DNA of 64,000 nucleotides from Polynucleobacter sp. AM-7D1 (GCF_018688455.1 NZ_CP061319.1:1116001-1180000), one strand, 5' to 3'. Counted from the first letter of the stretch, positions 6,902 through 15,212 are shown. Notes: generated by a model from the sequence alone, not told the origin. Numbers and translations are program-made.

Positions 6902-7480
6902 TTATTGCAAGCTCTTTCCTTGCTCAATCAAGCCATCAAAAATCTTTTCCATCTTGGTATTCGTTCCACGAATACCAGCAATCACTGCAGCAGCCCAGGC
7001 AAAGTAATCTTGTTTGCGTTTAAGATCCCAGCCTGTTGGCGGCGCGGCCAACATATCGCGCAAATTACAAATCTTATCAGCAAGCTTGACTAGTTTGGCT
7101 TCATGACTCGCAAACGGGGCATGTTCAATTTGCAGGCGTTTACGCACGTCTTTAGCAAGGGATTTATCGTCGCTCACTTCCATCACAATGGCAGCAACTT
7201 TTTTACCAAATTTAGCCAACAATTCTTCTTCGGTCGTTTGCGTATCTTCAATCACATCGTGCAATAAGGCAGCGCACAGCACATCCCAAGACATGACTCC
7301 GCCCTCATTCACTAATACATTGACTAATTCAATGGGGTGATTAATGTAGGGCGTAATTTGCGCATCTTTACGCCGCTGATTTTTATGTTTCTCAGCTGAA
7401 AAAGCCAAGGCATGGACAAAATGATTAATCATGATGTCATCCATTATAGGGATTGCTATGGTGTTTTCCAATGCGCTCAT
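6902..7480 (-). CDS. Small HD-type (p)ppGpp hydrolase-like protein (MESH1-like)
   Basis: This 192-residue protein is a stand-alone HD domain of the RelA/SpoT hydrolase type. H32 is followed by QRRKDAQITPYINHP (H48), then ALLHDVIEDT with H74-D75 and E78-D79, and LVKLADKICNLRDM, equivalent to the KxADkxxN motif. There is no synthetase, TGS or ACT domain, which fits small alarmone hydrolases that cleave the 3'-pyrophosphate of (p)ppGpp. The substrate is inferred from family. It lies 37 bases after the second lipoprotein gene and before a terminator, so it is probably the last gene of the operon starting at 10811. Confidence 0.8.
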   Translation of the reverse strand: MSALENTIAIPIMDDIMINHFVHALAFSAEKHKNQRRKDAQITPYINHPIELVNVLVNEGGVMSWDVLCAALLHDVIEDTQTTEEELLAKFGKKVAAIVMEVSDDKSLAKDVRKRLQIEHAPFASHEAKLVKLADKICNLRDMLAAPPTGWDLKRKQDYFAWAAAVIAGIRGTNTKMEKIFDGLIEQGKSLQ

Positions 7481-7517
7481 AGTCCATAGTCGCGCTACTC
7501 TTCAAGCTCCTTCCCAG

Positions 7518-8480
7518 CTATTCAACACTGACCTGACCAATGACCGCGCCAGGTTTTTGTAAGGCCTCTGCACGGCGCGCCACATACTCTGGATTTTTTG
7601 ATCCAAGCAATCCTATTTGCTTATCAGCACCATTAGGGCCTTGCACAATCACTGCATCATTCCCAATTGCTTTAACGGATTCGAGAAGTGAACCGTCAGG
7701 CTTAGTTGCCGGAGCAACAAATGGTCTACTTGATGCTGGTGAGAGCGGTGGCATCACTTGCTCTACCCTAGCAGGCTCGGCTTGCGCACTAGGAGTACTC
7801 AATATGGGCGCTGGGGTTTTACTGATCTGCTCTACTCTATTAGGCGCTATTGGTGTCGCTACTGGCGCCACTGGTGCTGCACTAGTATTTTGGTCTCTTG
7901 TATCTTTAGCATCTCTAGTAATGCCATCGAGCTCTTTAAAGGCATCTCCTGAGCGGTTCTGAATCTCTTTAGCACTCTTAGCCACATTCTTTGAGCCTAA
8001 TGGCAAAGCAACAAGTACGTAAGTACGAATGCGATTGCCTTCGGCCACATGCTTCATCTCTACGGTCTCAACCCCAGAGATATCCACATCAGGACATAGA
8101 CTACGCACGCTTAATTCAGACTGCTCAACAGAGGCCGCATCGTTATCCGCACGGTACATCTTCATTTGGCTGCGCACCTTACCGCCAGCGCCGGTACAAA
8201 TCTTTACATAAGCCATCGTTTTGGCTTTGAGATCAGCCATAGAAAAGTCGCTACTAATAGCCGTGCCATTTTCATAAATAACACCAGACTCTTTGGGCAG
8301 CTTGCTCATCCAATCAGGCGCCTCACTAATAGCCTGCTTTGCCACTTTGGCCTGCGCCCGATAGTCGTCTTGCTGCTGGTTTTGTACCTGCTGCACGGGA
8401 TTAGTGCCACAAGCACTCAGCATGAGTCCTAGAGCGCTACTGATGGCAATACTGCGAATGCGGTAATTTTGCTGTTTCAT
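7518..8480 (-). CDS. Lipoprotein with LPP20-like domain
   Basis: This 320-residue protein has a type II signal peptide with lipobox LMLSAC (Cys24). After a Gln-rich linker, residues ~50-160 (APDWMSKLPKESGVIYENGTAISSD, then DLKAKTMAYVKIC, and NRIRTYVLVALPLG) resemble the LPP20-like lipoprotein fold. A long Ala/Pro/Val-rich linker (200-260) leads to a short C-terminal domain (NDAVIVQGPNGADKQIGLLG). It should sit on the periplasmic face of a membrane. AAGGA precedes the ATG. It is third in the DUF4407 operon. Confidence 0.75.
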   Translation of the reverse strand: MKQQNYRIRSIAISSALGLMLSACGTNPVQQVQNQQQDDYRAQAKVAKQAISEAPDWMSKLPKESGVIYENGTAISSDFSMADLKAKTMAYVKICTGAGGKVRSQMKMYRADNDAASVEQSELSVRSLCPDVDISGVETVEMKHVAEGNRIRTYVLVALPLGSKNVAKSAKEIQNRSGDAFKELDGITRDAKDTRDQNTSAAPVAPVATPIAPNRVEQISKTPAPILSTPSAQAEPARVEQVMPPLSPASSRPFVAPATKPDGSLLESVKAIGNDAVIVQGPNGADKQIGLLGSKNPEYVARRAEALQKPGAVIGQVSVE

Positions 8481-8502
8481 GATGATTCCTTTTTAAATAG
8501 AT

Positions 8503-9342
8503 TTAAAACTTGTCGACTACAGTCCATTGGTTCACGCCTGAGCGCACGGTCACTAAGGTAAAACGCACTGCTTGGTTTAAATGCATCTCAGTCTTTGAGA
8601 CGAGCTGGTAAATGTTGCCTTTCCACTTACGCAAAGCTGAATGTGATGCCCCATCTTTAATATCCCTAGGACTCAAGCTCATCTGGTCCCCCACCCGAAT
8701 AAACGGCCTTTCTTGGGCATAAGGAAAATTGGTGCAAATTTCTTTACGGGTGGATTTGTGATCACTTGTTAAGTATTGGGTTTGCTGATAGCCCGTTTTA
8801 GCTTCTACAGTCTCTTCAAAGTAGCAACGTGGCATTGCGCTAGGCGGCTGACTTGGAGCGGCTTGTAGATCGGCTTTAATAAAATCACGATTCACTTCAC
8901 TGCCCTGACAAGCAAAACGCAAAGACCAGATTCGATACTTGGCCAGCGAGTAGTAACTCTTACTAATTTTTCCAGGGTAGGTATTGCCCTCTACCCCATC
9001 AACGGTATAAAAACGACTGCGTTTGAGCTGCTCTTCCAATAGCGCAGTCTGCTCTACTCGCCTCTCACAATCGGGCTCAAAGCGCACTAAGTCTTCATAA
9101 CTTAAGCGCTCAAAATTCGATACCGTCACTGAGGGTGATACTGACGATACTTTTTGGATCGGCCTTTGCGCGCTATAGGAATTGTTTGCTGGTGCTGAAT
9201 AGGCCTTAGCCTGATACTGCGGTTTAGTTGGTGCGACATAGGCATTGCTGTAGCTATAGTTACTATAGTTGCTGCCATAGCGATTAGCGCTAGAGCAAGC
9301 ACCTAGCACTATCACTAGACCGAGGATCCAAAACGCTTTCAT
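8503..9342 (-). CDS. Lipoprotein with Tyr/Ser/Asn-rich linker
   Basis: This 279-residue protein has lipobox LGAC (Cys16). A low-complexity Tyr/Ser/Asn/Ala segment (about 20-75) is followed by a globular region with repeated Cys (C93, C143, C172, C204). One segment, FTLVTVRSGVNQWTVVDKF, ends the protein. No named family was recognised. Its ATG overlaps the stop of the DUF4407 gene by four bases, so a direct partnership with that inner-membrane protein is likely. Confidence 0.65.
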   Translation of the reverse strand: MKAFWILGLVIVLGACSSANRYGSNYSNYSYSNAYVAPTKPQYQAKAYSAPANNSYSAQRPIQKVSSVSPSVTVSNFERLSYEDLVRFEPDCERRVEQTALLEEQLKRSRFYTVDGVEGNTYPGKISKSYYSLAKYRIWSLRFACQGSEVNRDFIKADLQAAPSQPPSAMPRCYFEETVEAKTGYQQTQYLTSDHKSTRKEICTNFPYAQERPFIRVGDQMSLSPRDIKDGASHSALRKWKGNIYQLVSKTEMHLNQAVRFTLVTVRSGVNQWTVVDKF

Positions 9343-10811
9343 GATGCCGCTTTTGCTCCAAAATCAGGCATGATGCTAAATGGATAGACCTTAGCCCCAG
9401 CTGCTGACTCTGATGATGACGCAGTTGATAAATTAGCCTCATTGGAAGACTTACTTGCAAAAGGTTTGCTCACTGTAGCCATCGCCGGCATCACCACGCG
9501 ATTAACAAATTGACCACTGGCTTGAGTAAACGACTGTTTAAATTGATGCTGCGCTCGTAGATACGCATTACTTTGACGCTTGAGCTCCTCCAATTCTTGG
9601 CGGATCCTTTCATTTTCCATGTCTTGAATAAGCTTTTGCTTGACCACATTAGAGTCCAGCTCTTGGCGCACGGCATATTGCTCTTTATCTACTAGGGCAT
9701 GCTCGTGACGCGCTAGCGCAATCTGCGCATCGGCATCAAGGCGCCTTGCTGCGCTTTGATTTACTTGTGCAAGAGCGCGTGTTTTATTGTCATAGGCAAA
9801 GATCGCCATGCGATGGCCTAGCGGTGATTGCCCTGCCTGGAGCTTGAGCAAAATTGGCATGAGCTCTAAGCACAACTGCAGAAATGTAATTAAGGCGTAC
9901 TTCATAAATGCGCCAGGATTGTTGCGCACTAAGGATGAGAGCACATCAGCTGAAGCCACATTGATATAGGATTCGTTTATCTTGCTAGCCTTATCCAAAT
10001 CTTGTGCAATGTCTTTTTTGGCGGTATCAATATCGACTTGAGCTTGCGTGATAGCTGCGCCCATTTGCGCGAGCTCCGCCTCTTTAGGACCTACATAATT
10101 GCGATAGTTTTCGCGATAGATAGCATCGATTCGCTCACACTCACGCTTATCCTTGGCATATAAACTAATGATGTCATGCTCATCCAAATCGGGTGCAAAG
10201 GTAGTCTTGGTTTTTTTGTTGTAGTCCGCAAAACATTGACCTACTAAACTGCGCTGACGCACTAACGCGGGAGTTAGAGACGATATCTCTTTGCGAAGCT
10301 TGGTCGTCTTATCTTCCAGACTCGTAAGTCCAGCAGTCTTATCTGCTAATTCATACTTTTCTTGATAGCGCTCCTTAGCCTCAGTAAACCGGCCATCTTT
10401 CATATCCTGCGCATGAATGGCAAGTTCAGACTTTAAAAACAAAGGCATCGTAAATTGACTACTGAGTGAACCAATCACGGTAATTAAAAAGATACGAATG
10501 CCTAGATATACATAAGTGAGCTTCTTGTCAGTCTCATACCGAGTATCGGCGAGATAAATAAAATTTCGGTCCAGCACTAGAACAATGGCGGCGCCAATAG
10601 TGGCGAAGACCAATGCCATCAGCATTTGCAGAAAGATGTTTAAGTCCATTGCGAGGAACCAACCCGCAATTCCAAATTGCAAAGCTGCTAAAAAGCTGGC
10701 AAAGGCGATGGCAGCGCCAATTTTGCTAAGGCTTCCAAGCTCTTCGGCAGACGTATTTGCACTAATGCGATGGCCGGTGAGAAATACAAGGTATTGACGA
10801 ACAGTGGTCAT
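9339..10811 (-). CDS. DUF4407 family inner-membrane protein
   Basis: About 490 residues from the ATG at 10811 (an ATG at 10823 in the same frame is possible). Two hydrophobic segments lie near residues 30-80, a third near 105-125 and a fourth near 305-325. Between the third and fourth is a ~170-residue charged, coiled-coil-prone region (EAKERYQEKYELADKTAGLTSLEDKT...). After the fourth comes a second helical, Gln/Arg-rich region (~350-430). This layout and the DRNFIYLADTRYETDKK segment fit DUF4407. It heads a four-gene operon with two lipoproteins and the HD hydrolase. Its promoter region carries both a LexA box and the WYL-type palindrome. Function unknown. Confidence 0.75.
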   Translation of the reverse strand: MTTVRQYLVFLTGHRISANTSAEELGSLSKIGAAIAFASFLAALQFGIAGWFLAMDLNIFLQMLMALVFATIGAAIVLVLDRNFIYLADTRYETDKKLTYVYLGIRIFLITVIGSLSSQFTMPLFLKSELAIHAQDMKDGRFTEAKERYQEKYELADKTAGLTSLEDKTTKLRKEISSLTPALVRQRSLVGQCFADYNKKTKTTFAPDLDEHDIISLYAKDKRECERIDAIYRENYRNYVGPKEAELAQMGAAITQAQVDIDTAKKDIAQDLDKASKINESYINVASADVLSSLVRNNPGAFMKYALITFLQLCLELMPILLKLQAGQSPLGHRMAIFAYDNKTRALAQVNQSAARRLDADAQIALARHEHALVDKEQYAVRQELDSNVVKQKLIQDMENERIRQELEELKRQSNAYLRAQHQFKQSFTQASGQFVNRVVMPAMATVSKPFASKSSNEANLSTASSSESAAGAKVYPFSIMPDFGAKAAS

Positions 10812-10857
10812 ACATCCATCCACAAGTTATTAGGATGAATGCAGTATTACGACTTAA

Positions 10858-10876
10858 AAGCTCATAGATTGAGCTT
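10858..10876. promoter_or_regulatory. Operator site 3
   Basis: AAGCTCATAGATTGAGCTT keeps the AGCTCA-N5-TGAGCT core, and 18 of 19 bases equal site 2. It begins 47 bases before the ATG at 10811, matching the spacing of sites 1 and 2 to their genes. Confidence 0.75.
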
Positions 10877-10916
10877 GCAAAAATTTAGCGTAAAAATTGG
10901 CCATTAAAGCAATTTA

Positions 10917-10936
10917 TACTGTATGTATATACAGTA
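10917..10936. promoter_or_regulatory. LexA (SOS) box upstream of the DUF4407 operon
   Basis: TACTGTATGTATATACAGTA contains CTGT-N8-ACAG with 8-base palindromic arms, the same arms as the box before umuD at 18779. It lies between a terminator and the DUF4407 start, so it should act on the minus-strand operon. Confidence 0.85.
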
Positions 10937-10960
10937 TCACAAAAACAATCTCTGTACTAC

Positions 10961-10990
10961 CCAAAGAAAAAACCACCCGAAGGTGGTTTT
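10961..10990 (-). terminator. Terminator of the phasin gene
   Basis: AAAACCACC / GGTGGTTTT form a 9-base stem around a loop read UUCG on the minus strand, closed by C-G. A U-rich run follows, reading downstream of the gene that ends at 11020. Confidence 0.9.
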
Positions 10991-11019
10991 GGTATTGCTT
11001 GAAAGCCAAGTAAAACAAG

Positions 11020-11592
11020 TTATGCAGCGATTGCCTTCTGTTTTTTTGGTGCAGCCTTTTTGCTCGGAGCATATTGATCTTGAAATAAGTTCATTGTGCT
11101 TTCAATTGTTTTCTCAAAACTTGTGTAAGCATCTTTTGATGCAGCATAGGCTTGATCAAAACTCTGGAGAGTTGAATCAAATACATAATCAAATGTATTG
11201 ATAACCGGCGCTGAACCACCAGGAGCTCCACCAGAAATCTCTTTAACCATCTTTTTTAGCTCAAGCTTAGACTCATCGATTGCGGACTCAATCATGCCAA
11301 TAACCTCTTTGTGGCTATGACTAATCACTTTAGATACCTTGCCCTGAATAGCGGATACCTCAGATACGGCTACCTGGGCTTCTTCAACAGTAAATAGCTC
11401 CAAGACTTCTTTGACATCTCGAATAGCTAGGATTTGAGCAGCCTTAACTTGCGTGGCAAGTACCGCATCTTTAGTTGCATCATAGTGAATATCAGCTATG
11501 GCTTTTGCGTTCTCAATAGCCAGTTGAGCCAACACTTGCGCAGACTCAATCGCTTTGGCTTGGGTTGCAATCAATTTCTCAGTTTGAAACAT
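11020..11592 (-). CDS. Phasin family protein
   Basis: This 190-residue protein is almost entirely amphipathic helix with no Cys or Trp. The N-terminal half (TEKLIATQAKAIESAQVLAQLAIENAKAIAD...) is typical of betaproteobacterial phasins that coat polyhydroxyalkanoate granules. A short Gly/Pro hinge (SGGAPGGSAPV) splits the helices, and the tail is Lys/Ala-rich (SKKAAPKKQKAIAA), as in phasins that also touch DNA. It is a single-gene unit with its own terminator. No PHA synthase gene is in the window. Confidence 0.85.
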   Translation of the reverse strand: MFQTEKLIATQAKAIESAQVLAQLAIENAKAIADIHYDATKDAVLATQVKAAQILAIRDVKEVLELFTVEEAQVAVSEVSAIQGKVSKVISHSHKEVIGMIESAIDESKLELKKMVKEISGGAPGGSAPVINTFDYVFDSTLQSFDQAYAASKDAYTSFEKTIESTMNLFQDQYAPSKKAAPKKQKAIAA

Positions 11593-11770
11593 GGTGACTC
11601 TCCATAAGAATAGGCCAGAAGAAATAACAACGAATGCTGTATTTCAAAAGCTTAAATCAGATATGTGAAGTTTTGATGACTAAACCAGGCCCAGCTTGAG
11701 AATGGGTAAATTGTGGCTTTGTGTGATTGCCAACGTTAATTCGACTAATCATTGGCCGCCAAAATCGATG

Positions 11771-11938
11771 CTATTGATTTTTGGTGACTTTAGGTTGAAA
11801 GCCCAGGCAGGCTATGTTGGTATTTGCCAAAACTTGAGCGTCTGGAGTTGTCTTGGACTTAATTTCATATAACTTACAGCCATAGGGGAACTTCTTGTCC
11901 CAGGTAATGTAGAAAAATTGACATTTTTTACAGTTCAT
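11771..11938 (-). CDS. Small two-cysteine-pair protein (55 aa)
   Basis: This short gene fills most of the gap between the phasin and the channel-like gene. It starts MNCKKCQFFYITWDKKFPYG, with C3-x2-C6, then C21 and C44, a pattern that can hold one zinc ion. The segment FFYITWDKKFPYGCK followed by a C-L-x-F-x-P ending resembles a widespread family of tiny bacterial proteins of unknown function. A GTG three bases upstream is an alternative start. The ~180 bases between its stop and the phasin start show nothing else. Confidence 0.65.
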   Translation of the reverse strand: MNCKKCQFFYITWDKKFPYGCKLYEIKSKTTPDAQVLANTNIACLGFQPKVTKNQ

Positions 11939-11990
11939 CACTCAACATTAACATTAAGCTTTGGAAGTCTGTAGTTACTGCATTCCAAAC

Positions 11991-12010
11991 AAACCACCCT
12001 AAGGTGGTTT
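11991..12010 (-). terminator. Probable terminator of the channel-like gene
   Basis: AAACCACC / GGTGGTTT, an 8-base stem with a four-base loop, lies 30 bases past the stop at 12040. The U-run on the minus strand is short (TTTGTTTGG), so it may be weak. Confidence 0.6.
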
Positions 12011-12039
12011 ATACATTCTGAGCTTGCTTTTGGGTTCCT

Positions 12040-12525
12040 CTAGCTGTTGCCCACAATCGTCCCATCTGAAGCCCTTATTTTGCGGTAAGTGCGCATCATA
12101 TCCATCATTACAGCAGTACTCCAAGCAAAACAAAAAAGGCTACTCATGGATAGAACCACAGCAAGAATGCGATATCTACTTGGCAGATTTGATACAGCCT
12201 GCTCGGATCCAATCGTTGTGTATATGCCACCAATCACAACAATAGCGTGATCAATACTTGTTGCCACTCCGTGCATCAAGCCTAAGATAGATAGTATGCC
12301 AATCTCACTTAAATGAATTAGCGCTAGTGCGGATAAGCCCATAAAGAAAAAAATTTCCATTCGGAAATATTGCTTTTTAGCAATCAATGTACTGGCGTGT
12401 CGGTGGTATATGGATTGAGCGGCCCACAAACATAAGCCGTGATACACAATCAATACAAAAAACACGACAATAAAGCCTATCAATAAGCCAAAAGAAGATA
12501 AGTCACCAATTGAAATGTCTTTCAT
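12040..12525 (-). CDS. Ion-channel-like membrane protein (pore-helix type)
   Basis: About 161 residues from the ATG at 12525, which has AGGTG upstream; a TTG at 12543 is less likely. Four hydrophobic segments are visible. The segment between the last two, HAIVVIGGIYTTIGSEQAV, sits where the pore loop of a two-helix potassium channel would be. It lacks a canonical TVGYG filter. The gene at 52903-53418 is a paralogue with the same layout (STYTAMGF) and the same final FAWSTAVMM / FAWTASVMI helix. Ion conduction is inferred only from this layout. Confidence 0.6.
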   Translation of the reverse strand: MKDISIGDLSSFGLLIGFIVVFFVLIVYHGLCLWAAQSIYHRHASTLIAKKQYFRMEIFFFMGLSALALIHLSEIGILSILGLMHGVATSIDHAIVVIGGIYTTIGSEQAVSNLPSRYRILAVVLSMSSLFCFAWSTAVMMDMMRTYRKIRASDGTIVGNS

Positions 12526-12683
12526 TTTTGAGCACCTCACCAATACTGTCTAATTAAATTTTCAAAGCTATTGGATAGATTGTATCTAGCACCGACTAAC
12601 TGTGTAGCCCGGAGCGAAATCGACCAGGGCTTCAGGAGATTTTGAATGCTCTACTGGCAAAGTCCCAATCACCGATAGAAGGC

Positions 12684-14336
12684 TTAGCTTTTATTCTTCA
12701 GATTATCCCCATTATTTTGCAATAGGATCTGAAGCATGCTGCTCTGCAGTGCCGTCACATTATCCGGATTATCAATGTACTGACGCAATTGCTCAAGATC
12801 AGATACGCTGACAATTTGCTGCAGTTTGGAGATGGTGATCTTCAACTGTTCTGCTGCAAGTTCAGGATGCTTAGATAAAAACTCTAGGCTCATTTCTCCT
12901 GCAGCACCTTTGCCTTGAGGTCCATCAGCATCACTGCTAGGGGCATGATCTATGCCCATTTCAACCCTGGCTTTTTCAAGTAAGCGCGTGAGCTCCCCTT
13001 GGGTCAAGTGAAGTCGCTTAGCCTCTGCTTCAATTAGCTCTTGCTCGTCTGGGGAAATCACACCATCTTCTAACATGGTGTACAACTCGGTCATCATGCT
13101 TTCACGCTCAATACGCAACTGATCACTTAAGGCTGATGACAAAATCGCCGCTGGGATCGCAAAAATACCAATTCCCAAAAGCGCAATCACAATCGTGACA
13201 GCCCTACCCGCCGGGGTAATGGGAGAAATGTCGCCATAGCCAACACTGGCCAAAGTAATCACAGACCAATAAATAGCTTGCGGAATATTTTCAAATTTAT
13301 CCGGCTGAGCTTCGTGCTCAAAGACATAACCTAAGCAGGCAGCAAGCATCACCAGCAACAGCAAAATGAAGACAGCCGCCTTCATCACTGGCCACTCGCG
13401 CTTAATCACTGTAAATAATGATTGAGTGGCGCCAGAGTAACGCGCTAACTTGAGCAAACGCATCAATCTGAAGACGCGCAAGAAACGCAAGTCAAAGAGG
13501 TGATGGAGCAGATGCTCTAAATAAAATGGAAGTATCGCTAAGAGATCAATAATGCTTGTTGGTCTAAGTGAATAGCGTAAGCGCCCCTTGAACCAACCCT
13601 TGAACTTTGGATCCTCTGGGGCACTATAGATTCGCATTAAATATTCTGTGGAGAATATTGCTACTGCAATCGTATCGAGAATGACGAATTCAGAATGTAA
13701 TTCGTAATAAATACCCTGGACCGATTCAAGGATGACGGCTAGCACCGACAAAATGACCCAGGTCACAATAAACATATCAAAGATATGGTGCAAATTACCG
13801 CTCGTCGGTGTTTCATTAACAAGGGCATAAATCTTGTAACGATACGATTTATCTTTATTTAGCTCTAAGAATTCATTAAATGCTGGCGCTAAAGCGCGGA
13901 ATAGTTTTAATAAGCGCAGTAAACGCAGAGCTCGCAAGACACGCAGGTCGGTATCAAAGAAGGCGCCTAAGTAAAACGGCAATATGGATACCAAGTCAAT
14001 AATGGCAAATGGGCTCTTAAAATAAGCTAAGCGCGGATACTTAGCAGAGCTAAAGACTTCATCTTCCGGCGCCACATAAAGCCGTAATAGATACTCTACA
14101 GAAAAGATGGCCAGTGAAACAACATCAAAAATATGGAATAACTGCTCGCGCGTGTCATAAATAACCGGAATATGCTCAAGCACCAGACCTGCCATATTGA
14201 GCACAATCATATAAGTAATGAAGCGCTCAAACTGATTGCAATAATTATTTTTAAGTTCTTGGTTAAAGAATAAGTTAAATACCCACTTGCGTACTTGCAA
14301 GTTCAAGCTACCAACAGATACTGGCTGGAGATTCAT
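12684..14336 (-). CDS. Voltage-gated K+ channel with two voltage-sensor domains and one pore
   Basis: This 550-residue protein contains two S1-S4 domains in a row. Domain 1 (about 36-150) ends in an S4 with charges every third residue (R132, R135, R138, R141, K144, R147). Domain 2 (about 183-300) repeats this (R284, R287, R290, R293, K296, R299). They share near-identical blocks, AIFSVEYLLRLYVAPED and AIFSTEYLMRIYSAPED, and both contain ILPFYL before S4. Only the second is followed by a pore: S5 ~316-338, filter TLASVGYGD at 361-369, S6 ~378-403. A ~145-residue soluble tail with helices and a flexible Gly/Asp-rich linker follows. The filter indicates potassium selectivity. The start overlaps the upstream gene by four bases. 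Confidence 0.85.
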   Translation of the reverse strand: MNLQPVSVGSLNLQVRKWVFNLFFNQELKNNYCNQFERFITYMIVLNMAGLVLEHIPVIYDTREQLFHIFDVVSLAIFSVEYLLRLYVAPEDEVFSSAKYPRLAYFKSPFAIIDLVSILPFYLGAFFDTDLRVLRALRLLRLLKLFRALAPAFNEFLELNKDKSYRYKIYALVNETPTSGNLHHIFDMFIVTWVILSVLAVILESVQGIYYELHSEFVILDTIAVAIFSTEYLMRIYSAPEDPKFKGWFKGRLRYSLRPTSIIDLLAILPFYLEHLLHHLFDLRFLRVFRLMRLLKLARYSGATQSLFTVIKREWPVMKAAVFILLLLVMLAACLGYVFEHEAQPDKFENIPQAIYWSVITLASVGYGDISPITPAGRAVTIVIALLGIGIFAIPAAILSSALSDQLRIERESMMTELYTMLEDGVISPDEQELIEAEAKRLHLTQGELTRLLEKARVEMGIDHAPSSDADGPQGKGAAGEMSLEFLSKHPELAAEQLKITISKLQQIVSVSDLEQLRQYIDNPDNVTALQSSMLQILLQNNGDNLKNKS

Positions 14337-14893
14337 AATTTGAATTCTCCAATTTTGACTAGGTAATAGCCAGTATCACAAAGACTTAAGCGAATATTTA
14401 AGCCAGTGATCAGTTTTTCACCAGGCTCCATCGGAGAGACCGAGGATGGTCCCGCAGGATTGATGGTCATTTTTTCAAAGATGTAAGATCCGCTCGTAAG
14501 CAAATCTTTTTTATTGCATTTCATAGCGTACGCTGGGCCATCTGGCTTAAGTAGATTGACGTAGCTCTCAAAAGGACCTTTGGCTGCAAAGAGTGCTTCA
14601 ATACAATCTTTCCAGATATTTGCTTTAGCACCTTTTGTAAATTTACTATCTTCATCTATAGGTTTGCATGCCTGTGGTTGAATCGGCTCATCAGTCTCAA
14701 GCTTGCTCGCTAGAGACTCAAACCACCCAATGATGACCTCGCCATTACCTTGAGATATTGCAACCTTAGCGCTGTTTTGATAGTTACTAAATCCGAGATA
14801 GGCTACTAGTATTAAGTTGGCCCATATCACTACAATAAAAATGTAGTCTGAGATACGCATCTCTCGAAATAGAATTTGGATATTCTTGCCCAA
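14333..14893 (-). CDS. Single-span membrane protein coupled to the channel gene
   Basis: About 186 residues from a TTG at 14893 preceded by GGGAG; an ATG at 14860 is the alternative. One membrane helix near residues 17-34 (YIFIVVIWANLILVAYLGF) is followed by a ~145-residue domain, probably periplasmic, with four cysteines (C74, C92, C125, C173) that could form disulfides. Its TGA overlaps the channel ATG by four bases, so both should be made together. No family recognised. A role as accessory subunit of the channel is a guess from coupling. Confidence 0.6.
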   Translation of the reverse strand: MGKNIQILFREMRISDYIFIVVIWANLILVAYLGFSNYQNSAKVAISQGNGEVIIGWFESLASKLETDEPIQPQACKPIDEDSKFTKGAKANIWKDCIEALFAAKGPFESYVNLLKPDGPAYAMKCNKKDLLTSGSYIFEKMTINPAGPSSVSPMEPGEKLITGLNIRLSLCDTGYYLVKIGEFKL

Positions 14894-14996
14894 CCTGCTC
14901 TCCCAGCTTTTGCTCGATGAAAGCGACTATCTTGTCGCTTGTAATTCCTGTATATTCAGCCCTTGAGTTACTATGACGGCCACTTGGGGATTTCCA

Positions 14997-15176
14997 ATGT
15001 TTTTCCAAACGCTACTGCAAAGTTTAATTAAGAAGAAGCAAGTCAAACCAGCTGAGCCCACTCAAGAATTATCCCCATTGGCTCAGAACATAATGCAAAA
15101 ACTGGCTGAGCACGATAAAAACAAGGGTTTATCCCCAGATGTTGCTAGTAAGTCAGATATTCCAGGCGATAAATAG
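14997..15176 (+). CDS. Small Lys-rich hypothetical protein (59 aa)
   Basis: I choose the ATG at 14997, six bases after GGGGA; an ATG at 14973 in the same frame lacks a good ribosome site. The product starts MFFQTLLQSLIKKKQVKP, a short hydrophobic helix followed by lysines, then a soluble LSPLAQNIMQKLAEHDKNKG segment. It precedes the exonuclease gene on the same strand by 36 bases. Family unknown. Confidence 0.5.
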   Translation: MFFQTLLQSLIKKKQVKPAEPTQELSPLAQNIMQKLAEHDKNKGLSPDVASKSDIPGDK

Positions 15177-15212
15177 CCTGCCTGTCTTTAGGCGATTCTC
15201 TTTTAAGAATTT

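Noticed and set aside
2264..10811. Reading the accessory cluster as a prophage or integrated element
   Set aside because: No integrase, transposase, structural phage gene, tRNA-flanking repeat or clear composition shift was seen.
10923..11201. Plus-strand open frame of 92 codons
   Set aside because: It starts inside the LexA box, crosses the phasin terminator and runs antisense into the phasin gene; no ribosome site.
12544..12683. Gap searched for a tRNA or riboswitch
   Set aside because: No cloverleaf, T-loop sequence or recognisable aptamer core was found.
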